Assembly: GCF_900116195.1 (NCBI RefSeq)
Contig: NZ_FOZW01000004.1
Span: forward strand, 360,340 to 424,339
Direction: 5' to 3'
DNA length: 64,000 bases
From: Alloyangia pacifica
GTDB taxonomy: Bacteria > Pseudomonadota > Alphaproteobacteria > Rhodobacterales > Rhodobacteraceae
The notes beneath the pieces were generated by a model that was given only the letters and a program-made list of their open reading frames with translations, was not told where the DNA came from and did no database searches. This document shows, piece after piece, positions 16,875-25,492 of the stretch. Position 1 is the stretch's first letter, and every line of letters begins with the position of its first letter. A program made the translations under genes and the position numbers.

Positions 16875-19127
16875 ATGGTGAGTTCAAGCAAGATCCTGAC
16901 GGTGTCCTACGGCACTTTCTCCTGCACGGCGGAAGGCTTCGAGGATCCCCTTGGTGTGGTCAAGGACACGACGCAATTCTTTCGGGGGGTGGTGCGCGAG
17001 GATCGCTTCTTTGGGGCGGAGCCGCCGCAATTCGATCCTGAACTCGCTGCTCAGCTGCTGCAGGCACAGGTGGATGCAGAAGCGCAGGGGGGCCGTCTCG
17101 TTCTGCGTGGCCCGCTCGCCGATGTTGCCACCCCCGCTCCGGCCTCTGTGGCACCGGTGGTTTCCTCCGAGCCGGTGATCGGACCGGACGCCGACCGCGG
17201 CATGGAAGACGCCCTGGCCAGTACCGCGGCGCGGGTCGCCGCCGAGGCAGAGGCCGAGATCGCGCTCGCCGCCGAGCAGGAGGTCGACTTGCCGGGCGAG
17301 GACAGCCTCGCCGCCGAGGCTGCCTTCTTCGCCGCCGAGGCGGGGCAGGGCTCGGAGGCGGATTACGACTACGAGGAAGCCGATTTCGCGGTCTCCGGTC
17401 GCGCCGGAGCCAGCCTTGCCGACCCCGCCAGAGCTGCGCACGACCTGCCGGAAGACGAGGCGATGGACAGCGTCGCCGCCAAGCTTCGCCGTATCCGTGC
17501 CGTCGTTTCAGGTGGTGCGGCGGCGTCCCCGGCGCTGGCCGAGGAGACGGGCGACGACCTGGACGAGTCGGCAGAGGCAGAGGATGGCGCTGACACCATT
17601 GCCGCCGTTTCCGCCATGCTCGGTGCGCTGGCATCCGACGACTCGGCATCGCGCGTAGAGGAAGAGGAGACCGAGGAGCCGGGTCTTGCCGAGAGCCTGA
17701 TCGAGGCGACGGACGCGGTCGACGACGAGGCACCGGAGCCCGTCGAGGCTCTTGCCACCAGCCCCGCACCGCTGGCGCTGACCCCCGATCTCGCGGCGCA
17801 GCCCGAGCCTGCGGTGGCAACTCCGACTGCCGAAACCCCCGCTGCCGAGGCAACCGATGCCGCGCCGCGCCGCACGCCGCGCCGCGTACGCGTGGTCAAG
17901 GTGACCCGTGCCGCCTTCGACACGGCTGTTGCCTCCGGCCAGCTTGAAAAGGTGGACGAGCCGAAACCCTCGAGCAGCCTCAGCGCCGAGGACGAGGCGG
18001 AGCTCGCGCGCGAGCTCGAAGCGGTCAAGGCAGAGCTTGCAGCCGGTCTCGAGGACGAGTGGGACGAGGTCGAGGATCTCGATTCGCTCTCCGCTGCGCC
18101 CGGTGCCGAACTCCCGGTGGAGGCCGAGGCGGTGCTTGCCGACCTCGAGGCCGAGACCGCCGAGGCGGGCAATTGGGATGACGCCGATTGGGACGATGCC
18201 GCCTGGGACGAGTCCGGCGAGGTCGATACTGCGACCGTGGCCGCGGAGGCCGATGAGGCGGAGCACGAGACGCCCGACTTCGACGACGAGGAGGATGCCG
18301 ACTTCGCGGCGGCCTTTGATGAGCCCGCCGAGCAGGAGGCCGCCGAGCTCCAAGTCGACGAGCTTGAGGATGCCATTTCCCGCATGGCGACTGAGGATGT
18401 GCGCAAGGCAGTGAAGCTGTCGAGCCCGGCGCGGGTCATGCTCACCGAACAGAGCGTCAAGGACAATGACGCCTCGCGTATCCTCGATGAGACGAACACC
18501 CAGATGGAAGAGCCCGAGGGCAACCGTCGGCGCAGCGCGATTGCGCATCTGCGCGCCGCCGTGGCGGCCACTCGCGCCGATCGCCTGCTCGGACGCAAGA
18601 AGGATGCCGAAGCCCAGGCGCAGCCCTACCGCGAGGATCTCGCGGACGTGGTGCGCCCGCGCCGTCCGTCTGCGACAACCCGCAGCGAGCGTCCGGTCGA
18701 GGAGGCGCCGCAGCGCCCGGCACCGCTGAAGCTCGTCGCCGAGCAGCGTGTCGACGAATCCGTCGAACAGGTCCCCGCGGCGCCGCTGCGTCCGCGCCGG
18801 GTGACCCTCGCGGACGTCGACGGGCCGGAAGGCGAAGGTCAGGGAGGCTTTGCCGATTACGCAGAGAGCGTCGGCGCGCATGACCTTCCCGAACTGCTCG
18901 AAGCGGCGGCCTCCTACCTGTCCTACGTCGAGGGCTGCGAGCAGTTCTCGCGCCCGCAGCTGATGACCAAGGTGCGCCAGGTCGAGGGGCAGGACTCCAG
19001 CCGTGAGGATCGGCTGCGCAGCTTCGGTCAACTGCTGCGCGACGGCAAGATCGAGAAGACTGGCGGCGGGCGTTTCACCGTCTCCGACCGGATCAGCTTC
19101 AAGCCCTCGGCCCGCGCCGCGGGGTGA
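16875..19127 (+). CDS. Very acidic large protein of unknown function, with conserved-looking ends
   Basis: The start is the ATG at 16875, preceded by GAGCGG, giving 750 residues. The N-terminal 75 residues (starting MVSSSKILTVSYGTFSCTAE) are well mixed and look folded. Residues from about 80 to 610 are a long low-complexity tract dominated by Ala, Glu and Asp, with several WDDADWDDA-like stretches. The last 75 residues (LPELLEAAASYLSYVEGC... to GRFTVSDRISF) have the helix pattern of a small winged-helix or tetratricopeptide-like domain, rich in charged residues. I do not recognise a family with a known job. An alternative upstream TTG start (16791) would add a stretch with no ribosome site. 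It is followed by a strong terminator, so it is monocistronic. Confidence 0.7.
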   Translation: MVSSSKILTVSYGTFSCTAEGFEDPLGVVKDTTQFFRGVVREDRFFGAEPPQFDPELAAQLLQAQVDAEAQGGRLVLRGPLADVATPAPASVAPVVSSEPVIGPDADRGMEDALASTAARVAAEAEAEIALAAEQEVDLPGEDSLAAEAAFFAAEAGQGSEADYDYEEADFAVSGRAGASLADPARAAHDLPEDEAMDSVAAKLRRIRAVVSGGAAASPALAEETGDDLDESAEAEDGADTIAAVSAMLGALASDDSASRVEEEETEEPGLAESLIEATDAVDDEAPEPVEALATSPAPLALTPDLAAQPEPAVATPTAETPAAEATDAAPRRTPRRVRVVKVTRAAFDTAVASGQLEKVDEPKPSSSLSAEDEAELARELEAVKAELAAGLEDEWDEVEDLDSLSAAPGAELPVEAEAVLADLEAETAEAGNWDDADWDDAAWDESGEVDTATVAAEADEAEHETPDFDDEEDADFAAAFDEPAEQEAAELQVDELEDAISRMATEDVRKAVKLSSPARVMLTEQSVKDNDASRILDETNTQMEEPEGNRRRSAIAHLRAAVAATRADRLLGRKKDAEAQAQPYREDLADVVRPRRPSATTRSERPVEEAPQRPAPLKLVAEQRVDESVEQVPAAPLRPRRVTLADVDGPEGEGQGGFADYAESVGAHDLPELLEAAASYLSYVEGCEQFSRPQLMTKVRQVEGQDSSREDRLRSFGQLLRDGKIEKTGGGRFTVSDRISFKPSARAAG

Positions 19128-19172
19128 GGCTCCCGGCCTGCCGGGCCGGCAATTCGGAAAACAGAAACGGGG

Positions 19173-19204
19173 CGCCCCTGCAGGAGACTGCGGGGGCGTC
19201 TTTC
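19173..19204 (+). terminator. Intrinsic terminator after the acidic-protein gene
   Basis: CGCCCCTGCAG pairs with CTGCGGGGGCG around a GAGA loop (11 bp, one G-T pair), followed by TCTTT. It lies 45 bp past the stop codon. Confidence 0.8.
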
Positions 19205-19368
19205 CTTGTCTGGGCCCTTGGCAACTCTGCGGCAGGGAGGGACATTGCGACGGCGATGCCTCACTCCGGGCTCACGACCAAGTGCCATCGGAAACGGGAA
19301 CGGGCAGGCGGGGGAGCGCGGTTTCCTTCTCAAGGCGCCGCACTTCGGCGCGAGAGACGGAGACCGAG

Positions 19369-20178
19369 ATGAAAGATATTGCAGCCAATCCCGCCAATGC
19401 CCCTTACGAGACACTGGATCGGTTTCAGAGCGCCACAGTGATCGTCACCGGCGCCAGCACCGGCATCGGCCGCGCGACGGTCCGCCGTTTTGCGCTGGAG
19501 GGTGCCAATGTCGCCATGGTGGCGCGCAGCGAAGAGGACCTTGCGCAGGCTGCGGGCGACCTGCCCGAAGCACAGGTGCTTAAGATCGTGGCCGACGTCT
19601 CGAAGGAAGAGGATGCCACGCGCATCGCCGCCGAGACCGAGGCGCGCTTCGGTGGCATCGACGTGCTGGTCAACAACGCTGGCACCGCGGTCATGGGCAG
19701 CATCGAGGAGGTTGATCGCGCGGCCTGGGACAAGGTGATCGATACAGATCTCACCGGGCTCTACATGGTCACCCGTGCCGCCTGGCCGGCGCTGCGCAAG
19801 TCCGGCGGCAACGTGGTCAACACCTCCTCGGTGTCGGGCACGGGCGGCGACTGGAACATGTTTGCCTATAATGCTGCGAAGGGCGGGGTGACCAACCTGA
19901 CCCATGCGCTGGCGCTGGACGCGCGGCAGTCGGGGGTGCGGGTCAACGCGGTGAACCCGTCGATCACCCGCTCGGCGCTGACCGGGGACATGTTCGACAA
20001 TGACGCGCTGATGGAAAAGTTCATGGAGCGCCTGCCGCTCGGACGTCCGGGCGAGCCCGAGGATGTCGCCGCGGCGATCTGCTTTCTCGCCTCGCGCGAC
20101 GCCTGTTTCATCAACGGCGTGAACCTGCCCGTGGACGGCGGTCTGTCGGCTTCGAATGGTCAGCCCCCGCAGGCCTGA
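19369..20178 (+). CDS. Short-chain dehydrogenase/reductase (SDR)
   Basis: The start is the ATG at 19369, preceded by a GAGACGGAG ribosome site, giving 269 residues. The classical SDR pattern is present: TGASTGIGR for NAD(P) binding, NNAG, the catalytic Ser in NTSSVSGTGG, and YNAAK as the Tyr/Lys pair. A C-terminal FINGVNLPVDGG closes the fold. An N-terminal extension of about 20 residues (MKDIAANPANAPYETLDRFQ) precedes the first beta strand. Substrate unknown. No partner genes are adjacent. Confidence 0.85.
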   Translation: MKDIAANPANAPYETLDRFQSATVIVTGASTGIGRATVRRFALEGANVAMVARSEEDLAQAAGDLPEAQVLKIVADVSKEEDATRIAAETEARFGGIDVLVNNAGTAVMGSIEEVDRAAWDKVIDTDLTGLYMVTRAAWPALRKSGGNVVNTSSVSGTGGDWNMFAYNAAKGGVTNLTHALALDARQSGVRVNAVNPSITRSALTGDMFDNDALMEKFMERLPLGRPGEPEDVAAAICFLASRDACFINGVNLPVDGGLSASNGQPPQA

Positions 20179-20379
20179 GCAGTCCGGGGCAGGGCGGTCT
20201 GCGGGCGTCCCTGCGCGTCTCCGAAAGACTTTCGGGCCAGTCCCGCCAGCCCCCGGGGGCGCGCTTGAGATGGGCTCCGCCGCAGTTTTCTGGCGGCGCG
20301 CGAGGGCCCCTCGGCATCAGGCAAAGGTTCTTTTTGCCGGTGCCTTGTCGTCGCACCGGGGGGTGTCTACATCACCCGC

Positions 20380-21177
20380 ATGCAAATCCCGATCCCCTTC
20401 CTGAAATCCAAGCCTCTCGTCTCGGTCGTGCGCCTGCAGGGCGCCATCGGGCTGCAGGGGCGGGGCTCGCTGAACGACGCGGCGCTGGCGCCTGTGCTCG
20501 AGCGCGCCTTTCGTCGCGGCAAACCGAAGGCGGTGGCGCTGGAGATCAACTCTCCCGGTGGCTCGCCGGTGCAAAGCTCGCTGATTGGCGCGCGCATCCG
20601 CCGCCTATCAGAAGAGACGAAGGTGCCGGTCTATGCCTTCGTCGAGGACGTGGCGGCCTCGGGCGGCTACTGGATCGCCTCGGCGGCGGACGAGATTTTT
20701 GCCGACGAAAGCTCGATCCTCGGCTCGATCGGGGTGATCTCGGCGGGCTTCGGCGCACAGGTCTTCCTCAATCGCCAGGGGATCGAACGGCGGGTGCACA
20801 CCGCCGGCAAGTCCAAAAGCATGCTCGACCCGTTCCGCCCCGAGACCGAGGAAGACGTGGCCCGGCTGAACCGCATCCTGGGGCAGCTGCACGAGACCTT
20901 CATCGCGCAGGTCAAAGCGCGCCGGGGCGGCAAGCTGAAGAACGACCCCGACCTCTTCACCGGCGAGATCTGGATCGGTCGCTCGGCGGTCGAGGTGGGG
21001 CTTGCCGACGGCGTGGCGCATCTGGTGCCGGGCATGAAGGCGCGTTTCGGCGACAAGGTGAAGTTCCGCCGCTACGGCGCCAAGAAGCGGCTGATCCCGC
21101 GGATCGGCCTGAGCCTCGCCGAAGAAACGCTGGGTCTGGTCGAGGAGCGCGCGAGCTACGCGCGTTTCGGTCTCTGA
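20380..21177 (+). CDS. S49-family signal-peptide-peptidase-like serine protease (SppA/SohB type)
   Basis: The 265-residue single-domain S49 peptidase has the family's fold ClpP-like core. The likely nucleophile is Ser94 in EDVAASGGYW and the general base is Lys146 in HTAGKSKSM. The oligomer-forming stretch AVALEINSPGGSPVQSS and the GSIGVISAGFG strand also match. Length fits the short bacterial SppA form; it has no N-terminal membrane anchor that I can see, so it may act at the inner face of the membrane. The stop is one base before the ATG of the next small gene, implying a co-transcribed trio with the microprotein and antiporter. Confidence 0.85.
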   Translation: MQIPIPFLKSKPLVSVVRLQGAIGLQGRGSLNDAALAPVLERAFRRGKPKAVALEINSPGGSPVQSSLIGARIRRLSEETKVPVYAFVEDVAASGGYWIASAADEIFADESSILGSIGVISAGFGAQVFLNRQGIERRVHTAGKSKSMLDPFRPETEEDVARLNRILGQLHETFIAQVKARRGGKLKNDPDLFTGEIWIGRSAVEVGLADGVAHLVPGMKARFGDKVKFRRYGAKKRLIPRIGLSLAEETLGLVEERASYARFGL

Positions 21178-21178
21178 G

Positions 21179-21358
21179 ATGCTTGCAAAGATCGTCGCCC
21201 TTTTTCTCGTGGTGATCGCGGTGCTGGGAATATTCGGCAAGCTGCGCATGCCCGGGATCGGGCGACTGAGCCGCCGTGAGGCGGGAAAGAAATGTCCGCG
21301 CTGCGGCCGGCACAAGATCGGCAAGGGCCCGTGCCCCTGCGGCGAACGAAAGGTCTGA
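21179..21358 (+). CDS. 59-residue membrane-anchored zinc-ribbon microprotein
   Basis: An ATG at 21179, one base after the stop of the S49 peptidase gene, opens a 59-codon frame ending in TGA at 21356-21358. The next gene starts two bases later. The peptide has one hydrophobic helix (about residues 4-20, VALFLVVIAVLGIFG), then a basic linker, then four Cys in the CPRCG...CPCGE pattern of a short zinc ribbon (Cys39, 42, 52 and 54). The tight spacing on both sides is strong evidence that it is translated. The function is unknown; I do not recognise a named family with certainty. A role in metal sensing or assembling a membrane complex is possible. Confidence 0.75.
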   Translation: MLAKIVALFLVVIAVLGIFGKLRMPGIGRLSRREAGKKCPRCGRHKIGKGPCPCGERKV

Positions 21359-21359
21359 A

Positions 21360-22316
21360 ATGGTTTTTGTCTACGCGGCCCTGGGCCTTGTGATCCTGCT
21401 TCTGGCGGGGGATGCGTTGGTCAAAGGGGCGGTGAACCTGTCGCTGCGCATGGGGATCCCGGCGTTGATCGTCAGCCTGACCATCGTCGCCTTCGGCACC
21501 TCGGCCCCGGAACTGCTGATTTCCATCCAGGCCGCGCTCGACGGCGTGCCGGGGATCGCACTGGGCAACGTGGTTGGCTCCAACACTGCCAACGTGCTCC
21601 TGGTGCTCGGCATCCCGGCGCTCATAACGGTGATCCATTCCTCGACCCACGACACGCGCAAGAGCTACCTCATCATGCTCGGCGCAACGCTGCTGTTCAT
21701 CGCGCTGGCCTTCCGCGGGGTCTTCGACTGGATCGCGGGTCTGGTGATGCTGGCGGTGATGGCGGCAATCCTCTGGGATTCGGTGCGGGATGCGCTCTGC
21801 CACCGCAAGAATGGCAAGGAGGCCTGCGAGGTCGAGGAGCTGGAAGAGCCCGAAGGCGCCGATCCCGACATGCCCGGCTGGAAGATCGCTCTTTTCCTCG
21901 TGCTGGGCCTCGTCGGCCTTCCGGTGGGGGCCAGCCTGCTGATCGACAGCGCCACGGAGATCGCCGAGATGTTCGGTGTGCCCGACACGGTCATCGGTCT
22001 GACACTGGTGGCGCTGGGCACCTCGCTGCCCGAGCTGGCGACCACGGTCATGGCGGCGATCCGCAAGCAGGCCGACGTGGCACTGGGCAACGTGATCGGC
22101 TCGAACGTCTTCAACCTGCTGGCCATCATCGGGGTCGCCTCGCTGATCAAGCCGATGCCGGTTGACCCGCAGTTCCTCAGCTTCGACCTTTGGGTCATGC
22201 TCGCGGCGTCCCTGATCCTCGTGCCTTTCGTCTTCCTTGGCCGTGACATAGGCCGTATCTGGGGGGTGATCCTGTCGGCGCTCTACGTGGGCTACGTGGC
22301 AGCCGTGCTGATCTGA
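21360..22316 (+). CDS. Calcium/sodium antiporter (CaCA superfamily, YrbG type)
   Basis: The ATG at 21360, one base after the microprotein stop, gives 318 residues. Two inverted alpha-repeats carry the exchanger signatures: GTSAPELLISIQAALDG with GNVVGSNTAN in the first half, and GTSLPELATTVMAA with GNVIGSNVFN in the second. The acidic residues in these repeats bind cations. There is an acidic cytoplasmic loop (VEELEEPEGADPD) in the middle. The protein exchanges Na+ for Ca2+ across the inner membrane. It is probably co-transcribed with the S49 peptidase and microprotein genes. Confidence 0.9.
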   Translation: MVFVYAALGLVILLLAGDALVKGAVNLSLRMGIPALIVSLTIVAFGTSAPELLISIQAALDGVPGIALGNVVGSNTANVLLVLGIPALITVIHSSTHDTRKSYLIMLGATLLFIALAFRGVFDWIAGLVMLAVMAAILWDSVRDALCHRKNGKEACEVEELEEPEGADPDMPGWKIALFLVLGLVGLPVGASLLIDSATEIAEMFGVPDTVIGLTLVALGTSLPELATTVMAAIRKQADVALGNVIGSNVFNLLAIIGVASLIKPMPVDPQFLSFDLWVMLAASLILVPFVFLGRDIGRIWGVILSALYVGYVAAVLI

Positions 22317-22339
22317 TCGACGTTACGGGGGAAGGACCT

Positions 22340-23128
22340 ATGGGTATCGAGAAACGCGCGCTGGTCACCGGCGCGGGCAAGCGGCTGGGCCGCGCCATGG
22401 CGCTCTATCTGGGGGACCGGGGCTTTGACGTTGCCGTGCACTACGGCGGCTCGGCAGAGGCGGCCGAAGAGGTCGCAGCGCAGCTCCGCGCCATGGGCCG
22501 CCAGGCGGTGACGCTGCAGGCGGATCTGCTGCAGGAGGCGCAGAGCGAAGCGCTCGTGGCACGCGCGGCCGAGGCGCTCGGCGGGCCGCTGGGCGTTCTG
22601 GTCAACAACGCCTCGATCTTCGAGCATGACGATGTGGACACGGCGACGCGCGCCAGCTGGGACCGGGCGATGGAATCGAACCTGCGCGCGCCCTTCGTGC
22701 TGCTGCAGCGCTTCGCGGCGCAGGCCCCCGAGGCCGAGACAGACGATCGTGGCGAGCCGCGTGCGCGGGCGCTCTGCGTCAACATGCTCGATCAGCGGCT
22801 GCGCAAGCTCACCCCGGAGTTCATCAGCTACACGCTGGCCAAGTCGGCGCTCTGGACGCTGACCCAGACCGGTGCCCGGGCGCTGGCGCCGAAGGTGCGG
22901 ATCAATGCCATCGGACCCGGCCCGACCCTGCAGGGGGCCGATCAAAGCGCGGAGGGCTTCGCCAAGCAGCGCGCCGCGACGGTCCTGCAGCGCGGGTCGA
23001 ACCCGGAAGACATCTGCGGTGCGCTCGGCTACTTCCTCGACGCGCCGGGGGTCACGGGGCAGTTCCTCTGTACCGATGGCGGCCAGCACCTCGCCTGGGA
23101 AACTCCGGACACCTGCGACCGCGAATAA
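22340..23128 (+). CDS. SDR family oxidoreductase (pteridine-reductase/FolM-like)
   Basis: The 262-residue SDR begins MGIEKRALVTGAGKRLGRAM. The TGAGKRLGR glycine motif, with its basic residue, is typical of NADPH-dependent pteridine reductases and FolM. The NNAS motif (VLVNNASIFEHDD) and the active Tyr/Lys in SYTLAK also fit that group. A direct role as dihydromonapterin reductase or dihydrofolate reductase-like enzyme is plausible. The gene is 23 bp downstream of the antiporter on the same strand, with GGGGAAGGA as ribosome site. Confidence 0.78.
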   Translation: MGIEKRALVTGAGKRLGRAMALYLGDRGFDVAVHYGGSAEAAEEVAAQLRAMGRQAVTLQADLLQEAQSEALVARAAEALGGPLGVLVNNASIFEHDDVDTATRASWDRAMESNLRAPFVLLQRFAAQAPEAETDDRGEPRARALCVNMLDQRLRKLTPEFISYTLAKSALWTLTQTGARALAPKVRINAIGPGPTLQGADQSAEGFAKQRAATVLQRGSNPEDICGALGYFLDAPGVTGQFLCTDGGQHLAWETPDTCDRE

Positions 23129-23483
23129 GGGCGAAGTTTGCCCGGTTTGGGGAGTCCCTGTGGCGACGCCCAGAAGAGTCCCTGCGGCAAGTTGTACACG
23201 TGTCACAGGGGCTTCACGGAACCGTTAGGAAAGCGTCAAGCTTTCAAGGGTTTGAAGCGGGTTGCGGAAAAATTTTACGTTAAATCAGTATCTTATAAAA
23301 TCGCCTAAAAATCGAGCAAATCAACGAAACCGCCCAGATTCAAGGGAAAATCAGCGAAGCCGGGATTTGACCCTCAGGGTTATCCACAAGAACGGTGGAT
23401 GTAATCATCCTTGATCTCGGGGGTCCGGCATTGCAGCGAGGGCCAGAATCAAGGCAAGCCGTGAACAGACCGGAAACGACGTG
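23129..23483. other. AT-rich upstream region of uvrC with a perfect DnaA box
   Basis: The gap of 355 bp has an AT-rich core (about 23262-23330, AAATTTTACGTTAAATC and similar) in a very GC-rich neighbourhood, then a perfect DnaA-box match TTATCCACA at 23380-23388. It most likely holds the uvrC promoter. No RNA gene or repeat is visible. Confidence 0.5.
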
Positions 23484-25364
23484 ATGGACGACGAAGCAGA
23501 CATCCAGAAAACGGCGCCGAAACGCGGCTACGAGGTCATCCAGGGCTACCTGCGGACGCTGGATTCCAGCCCGGGGGTCTACCGCATGCTCGATGACCAG
23601 AGCCGGGTGCTCTACGTCGGCAAGGCGCGCAACCTCAAGGCGCGGGTGTCGAGCTACTCGCGGCCCTCGGCGCAGCATTCGCGGCGCATCACGCGGATGA
23701 TCTCGGACACCGCCTCGATGATGTTCCTTACGACGCGCACCGAGACCGAGGCGCTGTTGCTCGAACAGAACCTGATCAAGCAGCTCAAGCCGAAGTTCAA
23801 CGTGCTGCTGCGCGACGACAAGAGCTTCCCGAACATCCTCGTCACCACCGGGCATGACTTCCCGCAGATCAAGAAGCACCGCGGCGCGAAGACGGAGAAG
23901 GGCGCCTATTACGGACCCTTCGCCAGCGCCGGGGCGGTGAATCGCACCCTGACCCAGCTGCAGCGGGTGTTCCTGCTGCGCAATTGCACCGATTCTATGT
24001 TCGAGAGCCGCACGCGCCCCTGCCTGCTGTTCCAGATCCGGCGCTGCTCCGGACCCTGCACCGGAGAGATCTCGAAAGCGGACTACGCCGAGAGCGTCGC
24101 GGATGCGCAGCGGTTCCTGTCGGGCAAGTCGACCGAGATGCAGGCGCGGCTGGCGGACCAGATGATGGCGGCCTCCGAGGCGATGGAATTCGAGCGCGCC
24201 GCGGCACTGCGTGACCGCATCCGCGCGCTGACGCAGGTGCAATCGGTGCAGGGCATCAACCCGCAGGGCGTCGAGGAGGCGGACGTGGTGGCGCTGCACC
24301 TCGAGCACGGGCAGGCCTGCGTGCAGGTCTTCTTCATCCGTTCGGGCCAGAACTGGGGCAACCGCGACTTTTACCCACGCGTCGGCGAGGACGTGGAGGA
24401 GGCGGAGGTGCTCGAGGCCTTCCTCGGCCAGTTCTACGACAGCAAGGAGCCGCCGCGCCTGCTGCTGCTCAGCCACGAGATCGAGAACGCCGACCTGATG
24501 TCCGAGGCGCTGACCGGCAAGCTGGGCCGCAAGGTCGAGATCGCCGTGCCGAAGCGCGGCGAGAAGGCCGAGCTGATCGAGGGCGCGGCGCGCAACGCCC
24601 GCGAGAGCCTCGCGCGGCGTATGGCCGAGACCGCGACCCAGGCCAAGCTTTTGCGCGGGGTGGGGGAGGCTTTCGGCCTCGACGGGCCGCCGCAGCGCAT
24701 CGAGGTCTACGACAACTCGCACATCATGGGCACCAATGCCGTCGGCGGGATGATCGTCGCCGGTCCCGAAGGCTACATGAAGAACCAGTACCGCAAGTAC
24801 AACATCCGCGGCGAAGACCTGGTGCCGGGCGACGACTTCGGCATGATGAAGGAGGTGCTGACGCGCCGCTTTACGCGGCTTCTGAAGGAGGATCCGGACC
24901 GGGAGAAGGGGCTCTGGCCCGACCTGCTGCTGATCGATGGTGGCGCCGGTCAGGTCTCGGCGGTCTGGGAGATCATGCAGGAATTCGGCGTCGAGGACAT
25001 CCCCATGGTGGGTGTCGCCAAGGGCGTCGACCGCGACCATGGCAAGGAAGAGTTCCACCGCATCGGCACGCGGCCCTTCGCGCTGCAGCGCAACGACCCG
25101 GTGCTCTACTTTATCCAGCGCCTGCGCGACGAGGCGCACCGCTGGGCGATCGGTACGCACCGCGCCAAGCGCGCCAAGGCGCAGATGGCCAACCCGCTCG
25201 ACGAGGTGCCCGGCGTCGGCGCGGCGCGCAAGCGCGCGCTCTTGCAGCACTTCGGCTCGGCCAAAGCGGTGGCGCGGGCGAATCTGGCGGATCTCAAGGC
25301 GGTGGACGGCGTCAGCGAAGCGCTGGCCGAGCGCATCTACGACTTCTTCCACGAGAAAGGGTAG
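23484..25364 (+). CDS. uvrC: Excinuclease ABC subunit C
   Basis: The ATG at 23484 (the second of GTG-ATG at 23481) gives 626 residues. The domains are in order: GIY-YIG nuclease ([20 protein letters not shown], residues about 30-50), the UVR helix for UvrB contact ([18 protein letters not shown]), the RNase-H-like C-terminal nuclease ([11 protein letters not shown] and [10 protein letters not shown]), and tandem helix-hairpin-helix DNA-binding elements at the end ([20 protein letters not shown]). UvrC makes the dual incisions in nucleotide-excision repair. Confidence 0.97.
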   Translation: MDDEADIQKTAPKRGYEVIQGYLRTLDSSPGVYRMLDDQSRVLYVGKARNLKARVSSYSRPSAQHSRRITRMISDTASMMFLTTRTETEALLLEQNLIKQLKPKFNVLLRDDKSFPNILVTTGHDFPQIKKHRGAKTEKGAYYGPFASAGAVNRTLTQLQRVFLLRNCTDSMFESRTRPCLLFQIRRCSGPCTGEISKADYAESVADAQRFLSGKSTEMQARLADQMMAASEAMEFERAAALRDRIRALTQVQSVQGINPQGVEEADVVALHLEHGQACVQVFFIRSGQNWGNRDFYPRVGEDVEEAEVLEAFLGQFYDSKEPPRLLLLSHEIENADLMSEALTGKLGRKVEIAVPKRGEKAELIEGAARNARESLARRMAETATQAKLLRGVGEAFGLDGPPQRIEVYDNSHIMGTNAVGGMIVAGPEGYMKNQYRKYNIRGEDLVPGDDFGMMKEVLTRRFTRLLKEDPDREKGLWPDLLLIDGGAGQVSAVWEIMQEFGVEDIPMVGVAKGVDRDHGKEEFHRIGTRPFALQRNDPVLYFIQRLRDEAHRWAIGTHRAKRAKAQMANPLDEVPGVGAARKRALLQHFGSAKAVARANLADLKAVDGVSEALAERIYDFFHEKG

Positions 25365-25366
25365 GG

Positions 25367-25411
25367 GCAAGTTTCTTCGAAGAAACTTGCAAAAGCCTTC
25401 GAAGGCTTTTG
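25367..25411. repeat. Adjoining double palindrome (first copy)
   Basis: A 24-bp perfect palindrome (arm GCAAGTTTCTTC, 25367-25390) is joined directly to a 22-bp perfect palindrome (arm CAAAAGCCTTC, 25390-25411) that shares its last base. It starts two bases after the uvrC stop. There is no clear T run after the second arm. Each can form a hairpin in RNA. The copy at 40.1 kb has the same dimensions but different arm sequences. Confidence 0.75.
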
Positions 25412-25492
25412 ACCCGGTGCGCGGGCAGGATAGTTTATCTGCAGCGCTGCCCGTGCTAAGGCGTCGCCACGTTTACCCAAGGAGAGAAGGCC

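Noticed and set aside
23340..25370. 676-codon minus-strand frame opposite uvrC
   Set aside because: It is a GC-rich shadow frame with runs of Arg, His, Leu and Val and no recognisable motif, while uvrC has every expected domain.
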